The translations under genes and the position numbers were made by a program. This document shows positions 1 to 6,603 of a stretch of 64,000 nucleotides of DNA, one piece after another. The notes beneath the pieces were generated by a model, which ran no database searches, had not been told where the DNA came from, and worked only from the letters and a program-made list of their open reading frames with translations. Source of the DNA: Microbacterium enclense (GTDB taxonomy: Bacteria > Actinomycetota > Actinomycetes > Actinomycetales > Microbacteriaceae); NCBI GenBank assembly GCA_038182865.1, contig CP116226.1, positions 2,046,001 through 2,110,000 on the forward strand. The letters run 5' to 3'. The stretch's first letter is position 1. Each line of letters begins with the position of its first letter.

Positions 1-473
1 AGCTCTTCCACATCGACCTGAACGGTCAGCGCGGCATCAAGTACGACCAGGACCTCGTGTTCGGTCACGGCGACCTGCACAACGCCTTCGCGCTCGTCGA
101 CCTGCTCGAGAACGGCGGCCCGGGTGGAGTGCCCGCCTACGACGGCCCGCGCCACTTCGACTACAAGCCGTCGCGCACCGAGGACGAGACGGGTGTCTGG
201 GACTCGGTCTCGGCCAACATGAACACCTACCTGCTGCTGAAGGAGCGGGCCGCGGCCTTCCGCGCCGACCCCGAGGTGCAGGAGGCGCTCGCCGCCGCGA
301 AGGTCGCCGAGCTCGCCCAGCCGACGCTCAACGAGGGCGAGTCGTACGACGACCTCCTCGCCGACCGCTCGGCGTACGAGGACTTCGACACCGACGTGTA
401 CCTCGGCGGCAAGGGCTTCGGCTTCGTCCGCCTGCAGCAGCTCGCCACCGAGCACCTGCTCGGCGCACGCTGA
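1..473 (+). CDS. xylA: Xylose isomerase, C-terminal part (cut by window edge)
   Basis: Only the last 156 residues are present; the gene runs in from the left edge. Xylose isomerase interconverts D-xylose and D-xylulose in the cytoplasm using two divalent metals. The visible part opens with the conserved IDLNGQRG and YDQDL stretches, which carry metal ligands in this family, and continues to a normal C terminus, so the 3' end is intact. A strong hairpin follows at 482-509 and xylulokinase begins 396 bases later, so the two steps of xylose entry are neighbours but probably separate transcripts. The family call is secure; the start cannot be seen. Confidence 0.95.
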   Translation, partial: LFHIDLNGQRGIKYDQDLVFGHGDLHNAFALVDLLENGGPGGVPAYDGPRHFDYKPSRTEDETGVWDSVSANMNTYLLLKERAAAFRADPEVQEALAAAKVAELAQPTLNEGESYDDLLADRSAYEDFDTDVYLGGKGFGFVRLQQLATEHLLGAR

Positions 474-481
474 GTCTCGCG

Positions 482-509
482 GGGCCCGGATGCCGTGGCA
501 TCCGGGCCC
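482..509 (+). terminator. Hairpin terminator after xylose isomerase
   Basis: Two perfect 13-base arms (GGGCCCGGATGCC and GGCATCCGGGCCC) are separated by two bases, nine bases after the stop codon of the isomerase gene. Only a short CTTCCC tail follows, as is common in high-GC actinobacteria. The stem itself contains the heptamer GGATGCC/GGCATCC that is over-used in this window. Confidence 0.75.
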
Positions 510-653
510 TTCCCGCCTGACGCGCCGCGGTCGGCGCCCTCGTGCCCGGCCCTCGGCACAGCGTCCGGCGCTGCGCCGCGTCCGACGGCGCCGTGCACAC
601 GCGGAGCCGCGCACACGCGGAGCCGCGTCCCCCGCATCGCCGCACTCCTTCCC

Positions 654-708
654 GAGTGTCCAGAACACCCGGACGGCCGCGAAATCCGTCCGGGTGTTTC
701 GGACACTC
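654..708. repeat. Intergenic palindrome family A, copy 1
   Basis: Outer arms GAGTGTCC/GGACACTC and inner arms ACACCCGGAC/GTCCGGGTGT form one long imperfect hairpin with a loop of about 13 bases. Related copies lie at 19825-19883, 20711-20769 and 31284-31340, with core variants at 747-809 and 25572-25627. It sits in the 396-base gap between the isomerase and xylulokinase genes. That gap otherwise holds only the isomerase terminator, a degenerate repeat of CACGCGGAGCCGCG near 595-625, the second palindrome, and presumably the xylulokinase promoter. Function unknown: terminator, mRNA stabiliser or REP-like element are all possible. Confidence 0.8.
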
Positions 709-746
709 AACCGGTGTCGCGACCCGGCGGGGGCGGCATCCAGCCG

Positions 747-809
747 TTGAGCGTTCAGGGAACGCCGCCGTAACCGGGTGCACCTTTACGGTGTTTCCTG
801 GACGCTCAA
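747..809. repeat. Intergenic palindrome family A, core variant
   Basis: Arms read TTGAGCGTTCAGGGAAC on the left and GTTTCCTGGACGCTCAA on the right. The outer part resembles family A, but the CCCGGAC core is replaced by a GCCGTAA-like core. The same core swap is seen at 25572-25627. It lies 60 bases before the xylulokinase start, so it would be in or near that gene's 5' leader. Confidence 0.7.
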
Positions 810-869
810 GGCCAAGACAGAACAACGAGAGCAGCGCCGAAGAGGGCGCGGCAGACAGAAGGGCAGAGC

Positions 870-2261
870 ATGGCGCTCGTCATGGGTGTCGATTCGTCGA
901 CGCAGTCGTGCAAGGTCGTCGTCGTCGACGCCGAGACGGGGCGCGTGGTGCGCGAGGGGCGCGCGTCGCATCCCTCCGGCACCGCGGTCGACCCCGAAGC
1001 CTGGTGGAGCGCGCTCCAGGATGCCATCGTCCAGGCGGGCGGCCTCGACGACGTCGCGGCGGTCTCGATCGCGGGGCAGCAGCACGGCATGGTCGTGCTC
1101 GATGCCGACGGGAACGTCATCCGCGATGCGTTGCTGTGGAACGACACGCGTTCGGCGCAGGCGGCGCGCGACCTCATCGACGAGGTCGGAGCCGCGGAGT
1201 ACGCCGAGCGCACGGGCGCCGTGCCCGTCGCGTCGTTCACCGGGACGAAGCTGCGGTGGCTGCGGGATGCCGAGCCCGACAACGCCGCGCGTGTGGCCGC
1301 CGTCGCTCTCCCGCACGACTGGCTCACGTGGCGCTTGCGGGGATTCGGTCCGGGCAACGCCCTGCTCGAGGAGCTCGTCACCGATCGGTCGGATGCCTCG
1401 GGCACCGCGTACTGGGGTGCCGACGGCTACGACCTCGACCTGTTCGCGCGCGCGCTCGGGCACGAGGCCGTGCTGCCCCGCGTGCTCGGCCCGTGGGAGA
1501 GCGCCGGTACCGTGCCCGGGGGAGCCCTCGTGGGGCCGGGCGCCGGCGACAATGCCGGAGCCGCTCTCGGCCTGGGAGCCGGGGTCGGAGACGTCGTCGT
1601 CTCGCTCGGCACGTCCGGTACCGTGTTCGCCGTTGCCGATGCGCCCACTCGCGACACGACCGGAACGGTCGCCGGCTTCGCCGACGCGACGGGCAAGTTC
1701 CTGCCGCTCGTCGCCACACTGAACGCGGCTCGCGTCCTCGACGCTTTCGCCGGCCTCCTCGGCGTCTCCCACGACGAGCTCGGCGCCCTCGCGCTCGAGG
1801 CGGAGCCGGGCGCCGGGGGAGTCGTGCTCGTACCCTGGTTCGAGGGGGAACGCACCCCCAACCTTCCGCACGCGCAGGCGTCGCTGACCGGACTGACCCT
1901 GGCATCCACGAACCGCGCGAACTTCGCGCGCGCAGCGATCGAGGGGATGTTGAGCGGTCTCGCCGTCGGTCTCGAGGCCATCCAGGCCCAGGGCGTCGAG
2001 GTGCAGCGGATCCTGCTGATCGGCGGCGCGGCGGCGAACGAGGGGGTCGCACGCATCGCCGCACAGGTGTTCGACGCCGAGATCGTCGTCCCCGCGGCGG
2101 GGGAGTACGTCGCGCTCGGCGCCGCGCGCCAGGCGGCCGGAGTCCTGGCCGGGGGTCCGGTCGAGTGGACCGTCGCCACCACGCGCGCGGTCGACGTCGA
2201 TCACCGACCGGAGATCCGCGAGCGGTACGACGTCGTCGCGGCGCTGCGCGCGCAGGAGTGA
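870..2261 (+). CDS. xylB: Xylulokinase
   Basis: A 463-residue FGGY-family sugar kinase that phosphorylates D-xylulose to xylulose 5-phosphate, feeding the pentose phosphate pathway. The N-terminal domain starts with the phosphate-binding loop GVDSSTQSCK and contains GQQHGMV and LWNDTRS, typical of xylulokinases. The C-terminal domain has GAGDNAGAALGLG, SLGTSGTVFAV and GGAAANEG. Length matches the family. The ATG at 870 is preceded by AAGGG with six bases of spacing. Together with the isomerase just upstream this is the complete xylose entry pathway. No xylose repressor of the ROK family is visible nearby. Confidence 0.93.
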   Translation: MALVMGVDSSTQSCKVVVVDAETGRVVREGRASHPSGTAVDPEAWWSALQDAIVQAGGLDDVAAVSIAGQQHGMVVLDADGNVIRDALLWNDTRSAQAARDLIDEVGAAEYAERTGAVPVASFTGTKLRWLRDAEPDNAARVAAVALPHDWLTWRLRGFGPGNALLEELVTDRSDASGTAYWGADGYDLDLFARALGHEAVLPRVLGPWESAGTVPGGALVGPGAGDNAGAALGLGAGVGDVVVSLGTSGTVFAVADAPTRDTTGTVAGFADATGKFLPLVATLNAARVLDAFAGLLGVSHDELGALALEAEPGAGGVVLVPWFEGERTPNLPHAQASLTGLTLASTNRANFARAAIEGMLSGLAVGLEAIQAQGVEVQRILLIGGAAANEGVARIAAQVFDAEIVVPAAGEYVALGAARQAAGVLAGGPVEWTVATTRAVDVDHRPEIRERYDVVAALRAQE

Positions 2262-2314
2262 CCTGCTGCGTCAACGGGCTGGCCTCGCGCGGACCCTCTT
2301 CGTAGCGTGACGCC

Positions 2315-2464
2315 ATGCCGCTCATTCGTTTGGACGCCCCGACCTTTCGCCGTGACGTCGAGGTCGCCTCCGCCGGCGATCTCGTGGAGGCGGAGGGCCT
2401 GACCTGGGTGCGTGACGGGGAGGTCGACGGTCTCCCTCGCTACGTCCCGGCGGTCGCGGGCTGA
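2315..2464 (+). CDS. Small hypothetical protein (49 aa)
   Basis: An open frame of 49 codons starts with MPLIRLDAPTFRRDVEVASA and ends VPAVAG, 53 bases after xylulokinase and just before a convergent gene. It is acidic and shows no signal peptide or membrane segment. GATG-type use and the high-GC third positions look like coding sequence rather than chance. There is no clear Shine-Dalgarno sequence, so the gene could be leaderless or spurious. I do not recognise the family. Confidence 0.45.
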   Translation: MPLIRLDAPTFRRDVEVASAGDLVEAEGLTWVRDGEVDGLPRYVPAVAG

Positions 2465-2483
2465 GGCCGCGGGGGCCGCGAGG

Positions 2484-3377
2484 CTACGTCGCCGCGTCGA
2501 CGGCGGGCGGGGTCATGCCGCCCGGGGCCGGCGCGCGTGGAGTCTCCGGCCTGCGGAGGTCTGCGTCATCGGGCTGGACCCTCGCGTACGACGGCTGCCG
2601 CGCGGCCCTCACCCACACCGGCCATCGTGCACCCGGGATCGGCCGACGCACTGCGTCGAACCGCAGGCCCCGGTCGTCCTGGTCGGGGTCGAGTCCGAGC
2701 TCGAGGCGGGCGAACGGATGCCACGGTCCCGCCGGCGTGGCGTGGCCGAGCGTCAGGACCCACGGGGTGTCGTCGGTCGGGTCGATCTCCCGCGGATCCG
2801 TGGCGGCGGGCCGCCCGGCCGCGGTGCGAGCGACGAGGAGGACGGGTCCGCGGGTGCCCCGTGCGGGCAGGAGCGTGCCGAACCGCGCCCGTTCCGCCCG
2901 GCGGTGCGGAAGGAGCGCGAAGCGGGCGGGAACGTTCCACCCCGTGGAGGCGAACTCGATGTCGGCGACGCGACGGTCCGCGTGAGCGGTGTGCGGGGCG
3001 TCGTCGTCGGACGCCGCACCGGTCTCGTTCGTCGTCGTGTCCGTCGCCCCCCGAGCGTCCGCCCTTCCCCACGCGTTCACGTCGACGCGCACCGCGAGCC
3101 CGATGACGTCGGGTAGCGGCGCGGGCAGTCCGAGCGACCGCGAGACGCGCGCGACGACAGGCAGCGCCCCCGCCGGGGCCTCGTCGATGAACGCGATCCC
3201 GGCGGGGGCGGCATCCGGGATCCAGCTCAGCTCGCCCCGCAGCACGACCCCGCGGCTGTGGATCGGTCGCGGCGACCGCAGCCGTTGCGCAACGGCGAAC
3301 GCTCCGGCCAGCGCCTCGCCGGCCACGCGTGCGACGGGCGAACGGGAGACTGGCGGGATGCCGGTGGCCGAGGTCAT
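2484..3377 (-). CDS. Hypothetical protein, distant catalase-like fold suspected
   Basis: A 297-residue soluble protein with no signal peptide. Residues near 35-100 contain RPIHSRGVVLRGELSW followed by LPVVARVSRSLG and DVIGLAVRV. These line up loosely with the start of heme catalases (HARG..., VRFST..., RDPRGFAVKF), a pattern seen in actinobacterial proteins of unknown role. The heme-ligand tyrosine region of true catalases is not evident, so enzymatic activity should not be assumed. The C-terminal 40 residues are rich in proline and arginine and look disordered. It is divergent from the LacI regulator gene that starts 66 bases away. Function unknown. Confidence 0.7.
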   Translation of the reverse strand: MTSATGIPPVSRSPVARVAGEALAGAFAVAQRLRSPRPIHSRGVVLRGELSWIPDAAPAGIAFIDEAPAGALPVVARVSRSLGLPAPLPDVIGLAVRVDVNAWGRADARGATDTTTNETGAASDDDAPHTAHADRRVADIEFASTGWNVPARFALLPHRRAERARFGTLLPARGTRGPVLLVARTAAGRPAATDPREIDPTDDTPWVLTLGHATPAGPWHPFARLELGLDPDQDDRGLRFDAVRRPIPGARWPVWVRAARQPSYARVQPDDADLRRPETPRAPAPGGMTPPAVDAAT

Positions 3378-3443
3378 GACCCCAGAGCACCCCGAAGCCC
3401 CGGCGACCGCCGAGGGGGTTGCGCGCCGCTACTGTGAGGGACC

Positions 3444-4412
3444 ATGAGCGGCGAGGTCGGGAGCAAGCGCAGCGGTGTGCGCGACGTCGCCGCCGCGGCG
3501 GGTGTCTCGACGCAGACGGTGTCTCGCGTCCTGAACGGGTACCCCGGCATCCGCGATGCCACGCGTGAGCGCGTGCTCGCCGCGGTCGCGGCCCTCGACT
3601 ACCGCGTGAACAACGCCGCGCGAGCGCTCGGCACGAGCCTCACGCGTACGGTGGGCGTGGTGGCATCCGATGCCGTTCTGCACGGTCCCGCGGCGGGGAT
3701 CGCGGCTCTCGAACGTGCCGCGCGGGCTCGCGGCCGGTGGATCTCGACCGCCTACACCGACTCGGACGACCCCGCTGACATCGACGCCGCCGTGCGCCAT
3801 CTGCTGGCGCAAGGGGTCGACGGGATCGTTCTGGTCGCCGCACACGGAGCCACTCCTCTCGAGGGGTACGACGTGCCGATCGTGCCGTTGTACGGCGAGT
3901 CGGGGATCCGCCAGCGCGACGCGGCCGCCCTCGTCGTGGATCATCTCGCCGACCTCGGACATCGGCGGATCGTCGAAGTGGCCGGGCCGTCGGACTGGCG
4001 CGAGGCGCTGGCCCGCACGGCGGGCGTCGCCGACGCGGTCTCGCGCCGCGACCTCGCTCTCGTGGATCGTGTCGAGGGGGATTGGAGCGCCGCGTCGGGA
4101 TCCGCGGTCGCCGAGACCATCGCCCGATGCGTCGCCGCGGGCACAACGGCCGTCGCGGTGGCGAACGACCAGATGGCACTCGGGCTCGCCGCGGGCCTGG
4201 CGGTTCGCGGGATACGGGTCCCCGCCGACGTCTCGCTCACCGGTTTCGACGACAACCCGGATGCCGCCTTCTACACGCCCGCGCTCACCACGGTGCGCCT
4301 CGATGTCGAGGGTGAGGCGTCCTACGCGGTCGCCGCCGTGCTCGGGGACGCCGCCGATGCGCCGGCCGCGCCGGTGCTCGTCGTCCGGGATTCGACCGCC
4401 CCTCCGATCTGA
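3444..4412 (+). CDS. LacI-family transcriptional regulator
   Basis: A 322-residue sugar-responsive repressor. The N-terminal helix-turn-helix is plain (RDVAAAAGVSTQTVSRVLNG, residues about 12-31), with the hinge LDYRVNNAARALGT, followed by a periplasmic-binding-protein-like effector domain that ends in the usual SLTGFDDNPDAAFYTPALTTV motif. ATG at 3444 has GAGGG upstream. It lies 1.4 kb before the arabinose operon, which carries a LacI-type operator at 5816-5837, so it is the best local candidate for the arabinose repressor. That link is inference; control of the xylose genes is an alternative. Confidence 0.9.
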   Translation: MSGEVGSKRSGVRDVAAAAGVSTQTVSRVLNGYPGIRDATRERVLAAVAALDYRVNNAARALGTSLTRTVGVVASDAVLHGPAAGIAALERAARARGRWISTAYTDSDDPADIDAAVRHLLAQGVDGIVLVAAHGATPLEGYDVPIVPLYGESGIRQRDAAALVVDHLADLGHRRIVEVAGPSDWREALARTAGVADAVSRRDLALVDRVEGDWSAASGSAVAETIARCVAAGTTAVAVANDQMALGLAAGLAVRGIRVPADVSLTGFDDNPDAAFYTPALTTVRLDVEGEASYAVAAVLGDAADAPAAPVLVVRDSTAPPI

Positions 4413-4611
4413 CGCCGCGCGCAGACGGCGCGAGGGCTGACGGCGCGCGCAGACGGCGCGAGAGCTGACGGCGCGCGCAGATGGCGCGAGGGCTGACGGC
4501 GCGAGGGCTGACGCCGCGTGGGTTGACGGAGCGCGGTCTGACGCCGCGCGCAGACGGCGCGAGGGCTGACGGCGCAGGGGCAGACGCCGCACGGGCAGAC
4601 GCCGCGCGGGC
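4411..4611. repeat. Tandem array of 14-15 bp units
   Basis: About fourteen imperfect copies of a 14-15 base unit, typically CTGACGGCGCGAGGG or AGACGGCGCGCGC, run head to tail straight from the stop codon of the LacI gene. Changes are mainly single bases and one-base length differences. The array fills most of the 368-base gap between the regulator and the convergent kinase gene; the rest of the gap holds the palindrome at 4660-4737. It encodes only an Ala/Pro/Arg-rich repeat in any frame and is unlikely to be coding. Confidence 0.8.
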
Positions 4612-4659
4612 CGGCGCGGACTCGTGACGCCGCGGACCCGTGCGGCGTACGCGGAGGCC

Positions 4660-4737
4660 GTGCCAAACTCCGGAGAAATCGCCCCGAATCGCCCCGCCAA
4701 ACCCCCGCGCCCGGTCGAAAACTCCGGAGTTTCGCAC
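4660..4737. repeat. Intergenic palindrome family B, copy 1
   Basis: Arms of about 22 bases, GTGCCAAACTCCGGAG... and ...CTCCGGAGTTTCGCAC, form an inverted repeat with a central spacer of about 34 bases; each arm also contains the self-complementary octamer CTCCGGAG. Other copies are at 26808-26902 and 37186-37272. It lies between the 3' ends of two convergent genes, so it could act as a two-way terminator. Confidence 0.75.
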
Positions 4738-4780
4738 GGCCCGCGCCGCCGCAGCGGCGACGCCCGCCCGCGCTCCCGAG

Positions 4781-5335
4781 TCAGCGCGCAGCGCGGAGCG
4801 GGCCGGCCAGCCACCGCTCCGCCTCGCGCGCGGTGCGCAGCCGCACGATCGGCAGCTCGGCATCCAGAGGAGGGATCCGCTCCCGGTAGATGTTCCGCGT
4901 CGAGATCGACCACCGCACGATGTGCTCCGGGTCGGTGAAGAAGGTGTGCAGGGGCGGCTCGACGTTGCCGTTCCACAACGGCTGCCGGCGGACGCGGCGG
5001 CGAACCGTCCGCGCGACGACGCGAGGGAGCGTCACCGTTGCGAACGGCAGGTCGAGCCACACGAGCAGGTCGGCTCGCACGGTCAGGAGCGGTCGTGCGG
5101 CGGAGTACTGCCACTCGGTCACCCACTCCTCGCGCGCGACGAGCGCTCGGACGTCGGCGGCGAACTCCGGCCGCGGCGTCCAGTCCGGACCGTGGTACAT
5201 CGCGTCGATCTCGGTGTGCGGGATGCCGAGCACCTCCCCGATCCGCGCCGCCAGGGTCGTCTTGCCGACGCCGGAGACGCCGGCCACGACGACGCGCCGC
5301 GGCCGCCGGGGGAGCGGGTCGGTGGCGAGGAGCAC
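4781..5335 (-). CDS. Small P-loop nucleoside/adenylate-kinase-like protein
   Basis: A 184-residue cytoplasmic P-loop NTPase with a clear Walker A motif GVSGVGKTTLA at residues about 18-28, followed by GIPHTEIDAMYHGPDW, the pattern of the adenylate-kinase-like (FlaR/topology-modulation type) family. DLLVWLDLPFATVTLPRV fits the Walker B strand. The reading frame stays open far upstream through repetitive DNA; I chose the GTG at 5335 because it sits about 18 codons before Walker A and the upstream frame is arginine-rich repeat translation. The substrate is unknown. Confidence 0.8.
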   Translation of the reverse strand: MLLATDPLPRRPRRVVVAGVSGVGKTTLAARIGEVLGIPHTEIDAMYHGPDWTPRPEFAADVRALVAREEWVTEWQYSAARPLLTVRADLLVWLDLPFATVTLPRVVARTVRRRVRRQPLWNGNVEPPLHTFFTDPEHIVRWSISTRNIYRERIPPLDAELPIVRLRTAREAERWLAGPLRAAR

Positions 5336-5388
5336 CCGTCCACCGTACGGCGCGCGGCCCTGCTGCGCCGAGGCCGCACGTGATTGAC

Positions 5389-5426
5389 GAGACCGCATTG
5401 GTTCGGCGCGAATCTCCTGCGGTCTC
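5389..5426. repeat. Inverted repeat around TTCGGCGCGA
   Basis: Perfect 9-base arms GAGACCGCA and TGCGGTCTC enclose a 20-base loop containing GGTTCGGCGCGAATCTCC. The loop motif TTCGGCGCGA occurs again at about 5554 and 5578 inside the next inverted repeat. Both belong to the 551-base gene-free stretch 5336-5886. Confidence 0.6.
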
Positions 5427-5541
5427 GGCAAACCGGTGCGTCTTCGGCGTCGCCCGGTCGTCCGTCGCGACCCGTCGCGCCGTGGGGCGGCGACCCGGGG
5501 ACGCCCCACCCCCACCCGAACGGCGTCCGGCTTTCTTTCGC

Positions 5542-5619
5542 CGAGATCACAGGTTCGGCGCGAGGTCGCACGTTCCTTCGGCGCGAAGCGTGTGATCCCG
5601 GAGCGGACATGTGATCTCG
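5542..5619. repeat. Inverted repeat CGAGATCACA ... TGTGATCTCG
   Basis: Perfect 10-base arms at 5542-5551 and 5610-5619 enclose 58 bases that hold two copies of TTCGGCGCGA and an inner, imperfect copy of the right arm (TGTGATCCCG, 5591-5600). It resembles the smaller palindrome at 5389-5426 and may be a third repeat family. No gene is visible here. Confidence 0.6.
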
Positions 5620-5622
5620 CGC

Positions 5623-5761
5623 GCCGCGACCGCGCGCCGTGCTTCGCGCCGCGACCGCGCGCCGTGCTCCGCGGGCCGCGACCGCGCGCCGTGCTCCGCG
5701 GGCCGCGACCGCGCGCCGTGCCCCGCGCGCCGCGACCGCGCGCCGCCACCGTGCTCCGCGC
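5623..5761. repeat. GC-rich tandem array, mostly 27 bp units
   Basis: Five head-to-tail units each begin GCCGCGACCGCGCGCC, spaced 25, 27, 27 and 27 bases apart; the last is longer and decays into a run of GCGCGCC. The array is almost entirely G and C and ends about 55 bases before the arabinose operator. It could form slipped or Z-DNA structures, but no function can be read from it. Confidence 0.75.
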
Positions 5762-5815
5762 GCCGCGCGCCGCGCGCCGCGCGCCCACGCCGCGCGAAAT
5801 CCCCCTCGCGCTGCC

Positions 5816-5837
5816 GCGATGTTACCGGTAACATTGC
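5816..5837. promoter_or_regulatory. LacI-type operator of the arabinose operon
   Basis: A 22-base palindrome with one mismatch, whose perfect 16-base centre is ATGTTACCGGTAACAT (5819-5834). The CG-centred TGTTACCGGTAACA form is typical of LacI-family operators. It stands 50 bases upstream of the araD start, where a bound repressor would block transcription. The LacI regulator at 3444-4412 is the nearest candidate to bind it (inference). Confidence 0.75.
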
Positions 5838-5886
5838 GACACGAGGGCGCCGCCCCATCACCCGAACCACCGTCGAAGGAGACCGC

Positions 5887-6603
5887 GTGTCCGACGCCGC
5901 CCCGTTCACGCCCGAGGTGCAGGAGGCGATCGACGCCGTCCGCGCCGACGTCGCGAAGCTGCACGCCGAGCTCGTGCGCTACAACCTGATCGTCTGGACC
6001 GGCGGCAATGTCTCCGGCCGCGTGCCCGGTGCCGATCTGTTCGTGATCAAGCCCTCCGGCGTCTCGTACGACGACCTGGCTCCCGAGAACATGATCCTCT
6101 GCGACCTCGACGGCAACGCCATCCCCGGAACCCCGGGCTCGGAGCGCAGCCCCTCGAGCGACACGGCGGCCCACGCCTACGTCTATCGCCACATGCCCGA
6201 GGTCGGGGGAGTCGTGCACACCCACTCCACCTACGGCGTCGCGTGGGCGGCTCGCGGCGAAGAGATCCCCTGCGTCATCACGGCGATGGCCGACGAGTTC
6301 GGCGGACCGATCCCGGTCGGCCCCTTCGCGATCATCGGCGACGACTCGATCGGCCGCGGCATCGTCGAGACCCTGCGCGGACACCGCTCGCGCGGCGTGA
6401 TCATGCAGAACCACGGTCCGTTCACGATCGGCACGAACGCCAAGGATGCCGTGAAGGCCGCCGTCATGCTCGAAGACGTCGCCCGGACCGTCCACATCGC
6501 GCGCGAGGCCGGCCCCCTCGTCCCGATCCCGCAGGACAAGATCGACGCCCTCTACAACCGCTACCAGAACGTCTACGGACAGAGCACGGACGACCGCCGA
6601 TGA
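5887..6603 (+). CDS. araD: L-ribulose-5-phosphate 4-epimerase
   Basis: A 238-residue class II aldolase/epimerase-family enzyme that converts L-ribulose 5-phosphate to D-xylulose 5-phosphate, the last step of arabinose entry. Motifs seen: WTGGNVSGR, IKPSGVSYDDL, the zinc-binding HTHST near residue 100, and MQNHGPFTIG with the third histidine. GAAGGAG at 5876-5882 fixes the GTG start at 5887; the longer open frame upstream is the GC-rich array. It is the first gene of araD-araB-araA and overlaps araB by ATGA. Confidence 0.93.
   Translation: MSDAAPFTPEVQEAIDAVRADVAKLHAELVRYNLIVWTGGNVSGRVPGADLFVIKPSGVSYDDLAPENMILCDLDGNAIPGTPGSERSPSSDTAAHAYVYRHMPEVGGVVHTHSTYGVAWAARGEEIPCVITAMADEFGGPIPVGPFAIIGDDSIGRGIVETLRGHRSRGVIMQNHGPFTIGTNAKDAVKAAVMLEDVARTVHIAREAGPLVPIPQDKIDALYNRYQNVYGQSTDDRR

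Noticed and set aside
542..2305. A 587-codon plus-strand open frame, very arginine-rich, overlapping xylulokinase
   Set aside because: It is the out-of-frame shadow of xylulokinase in 70% GC DNA; composition (Arg/Ala/Gly runs) is not protein-like and it has no ribosome site.
4411..4611. CRISPR array
   Set aside because: Units are 14-15 bases with no unique spacers and no cas genes; it is a simple tandem repeat. The same applies to the arrays at 5623-5761 and 36144-36330.
3429..5126. A long minus-strand open frame with repeated ARRQPSRRLRA-type residues
   Set aside because: It is antisense to the LacI gene and then translates the 14-15-bp tandem array; the repeats are DNA-level, not a repeat protein.
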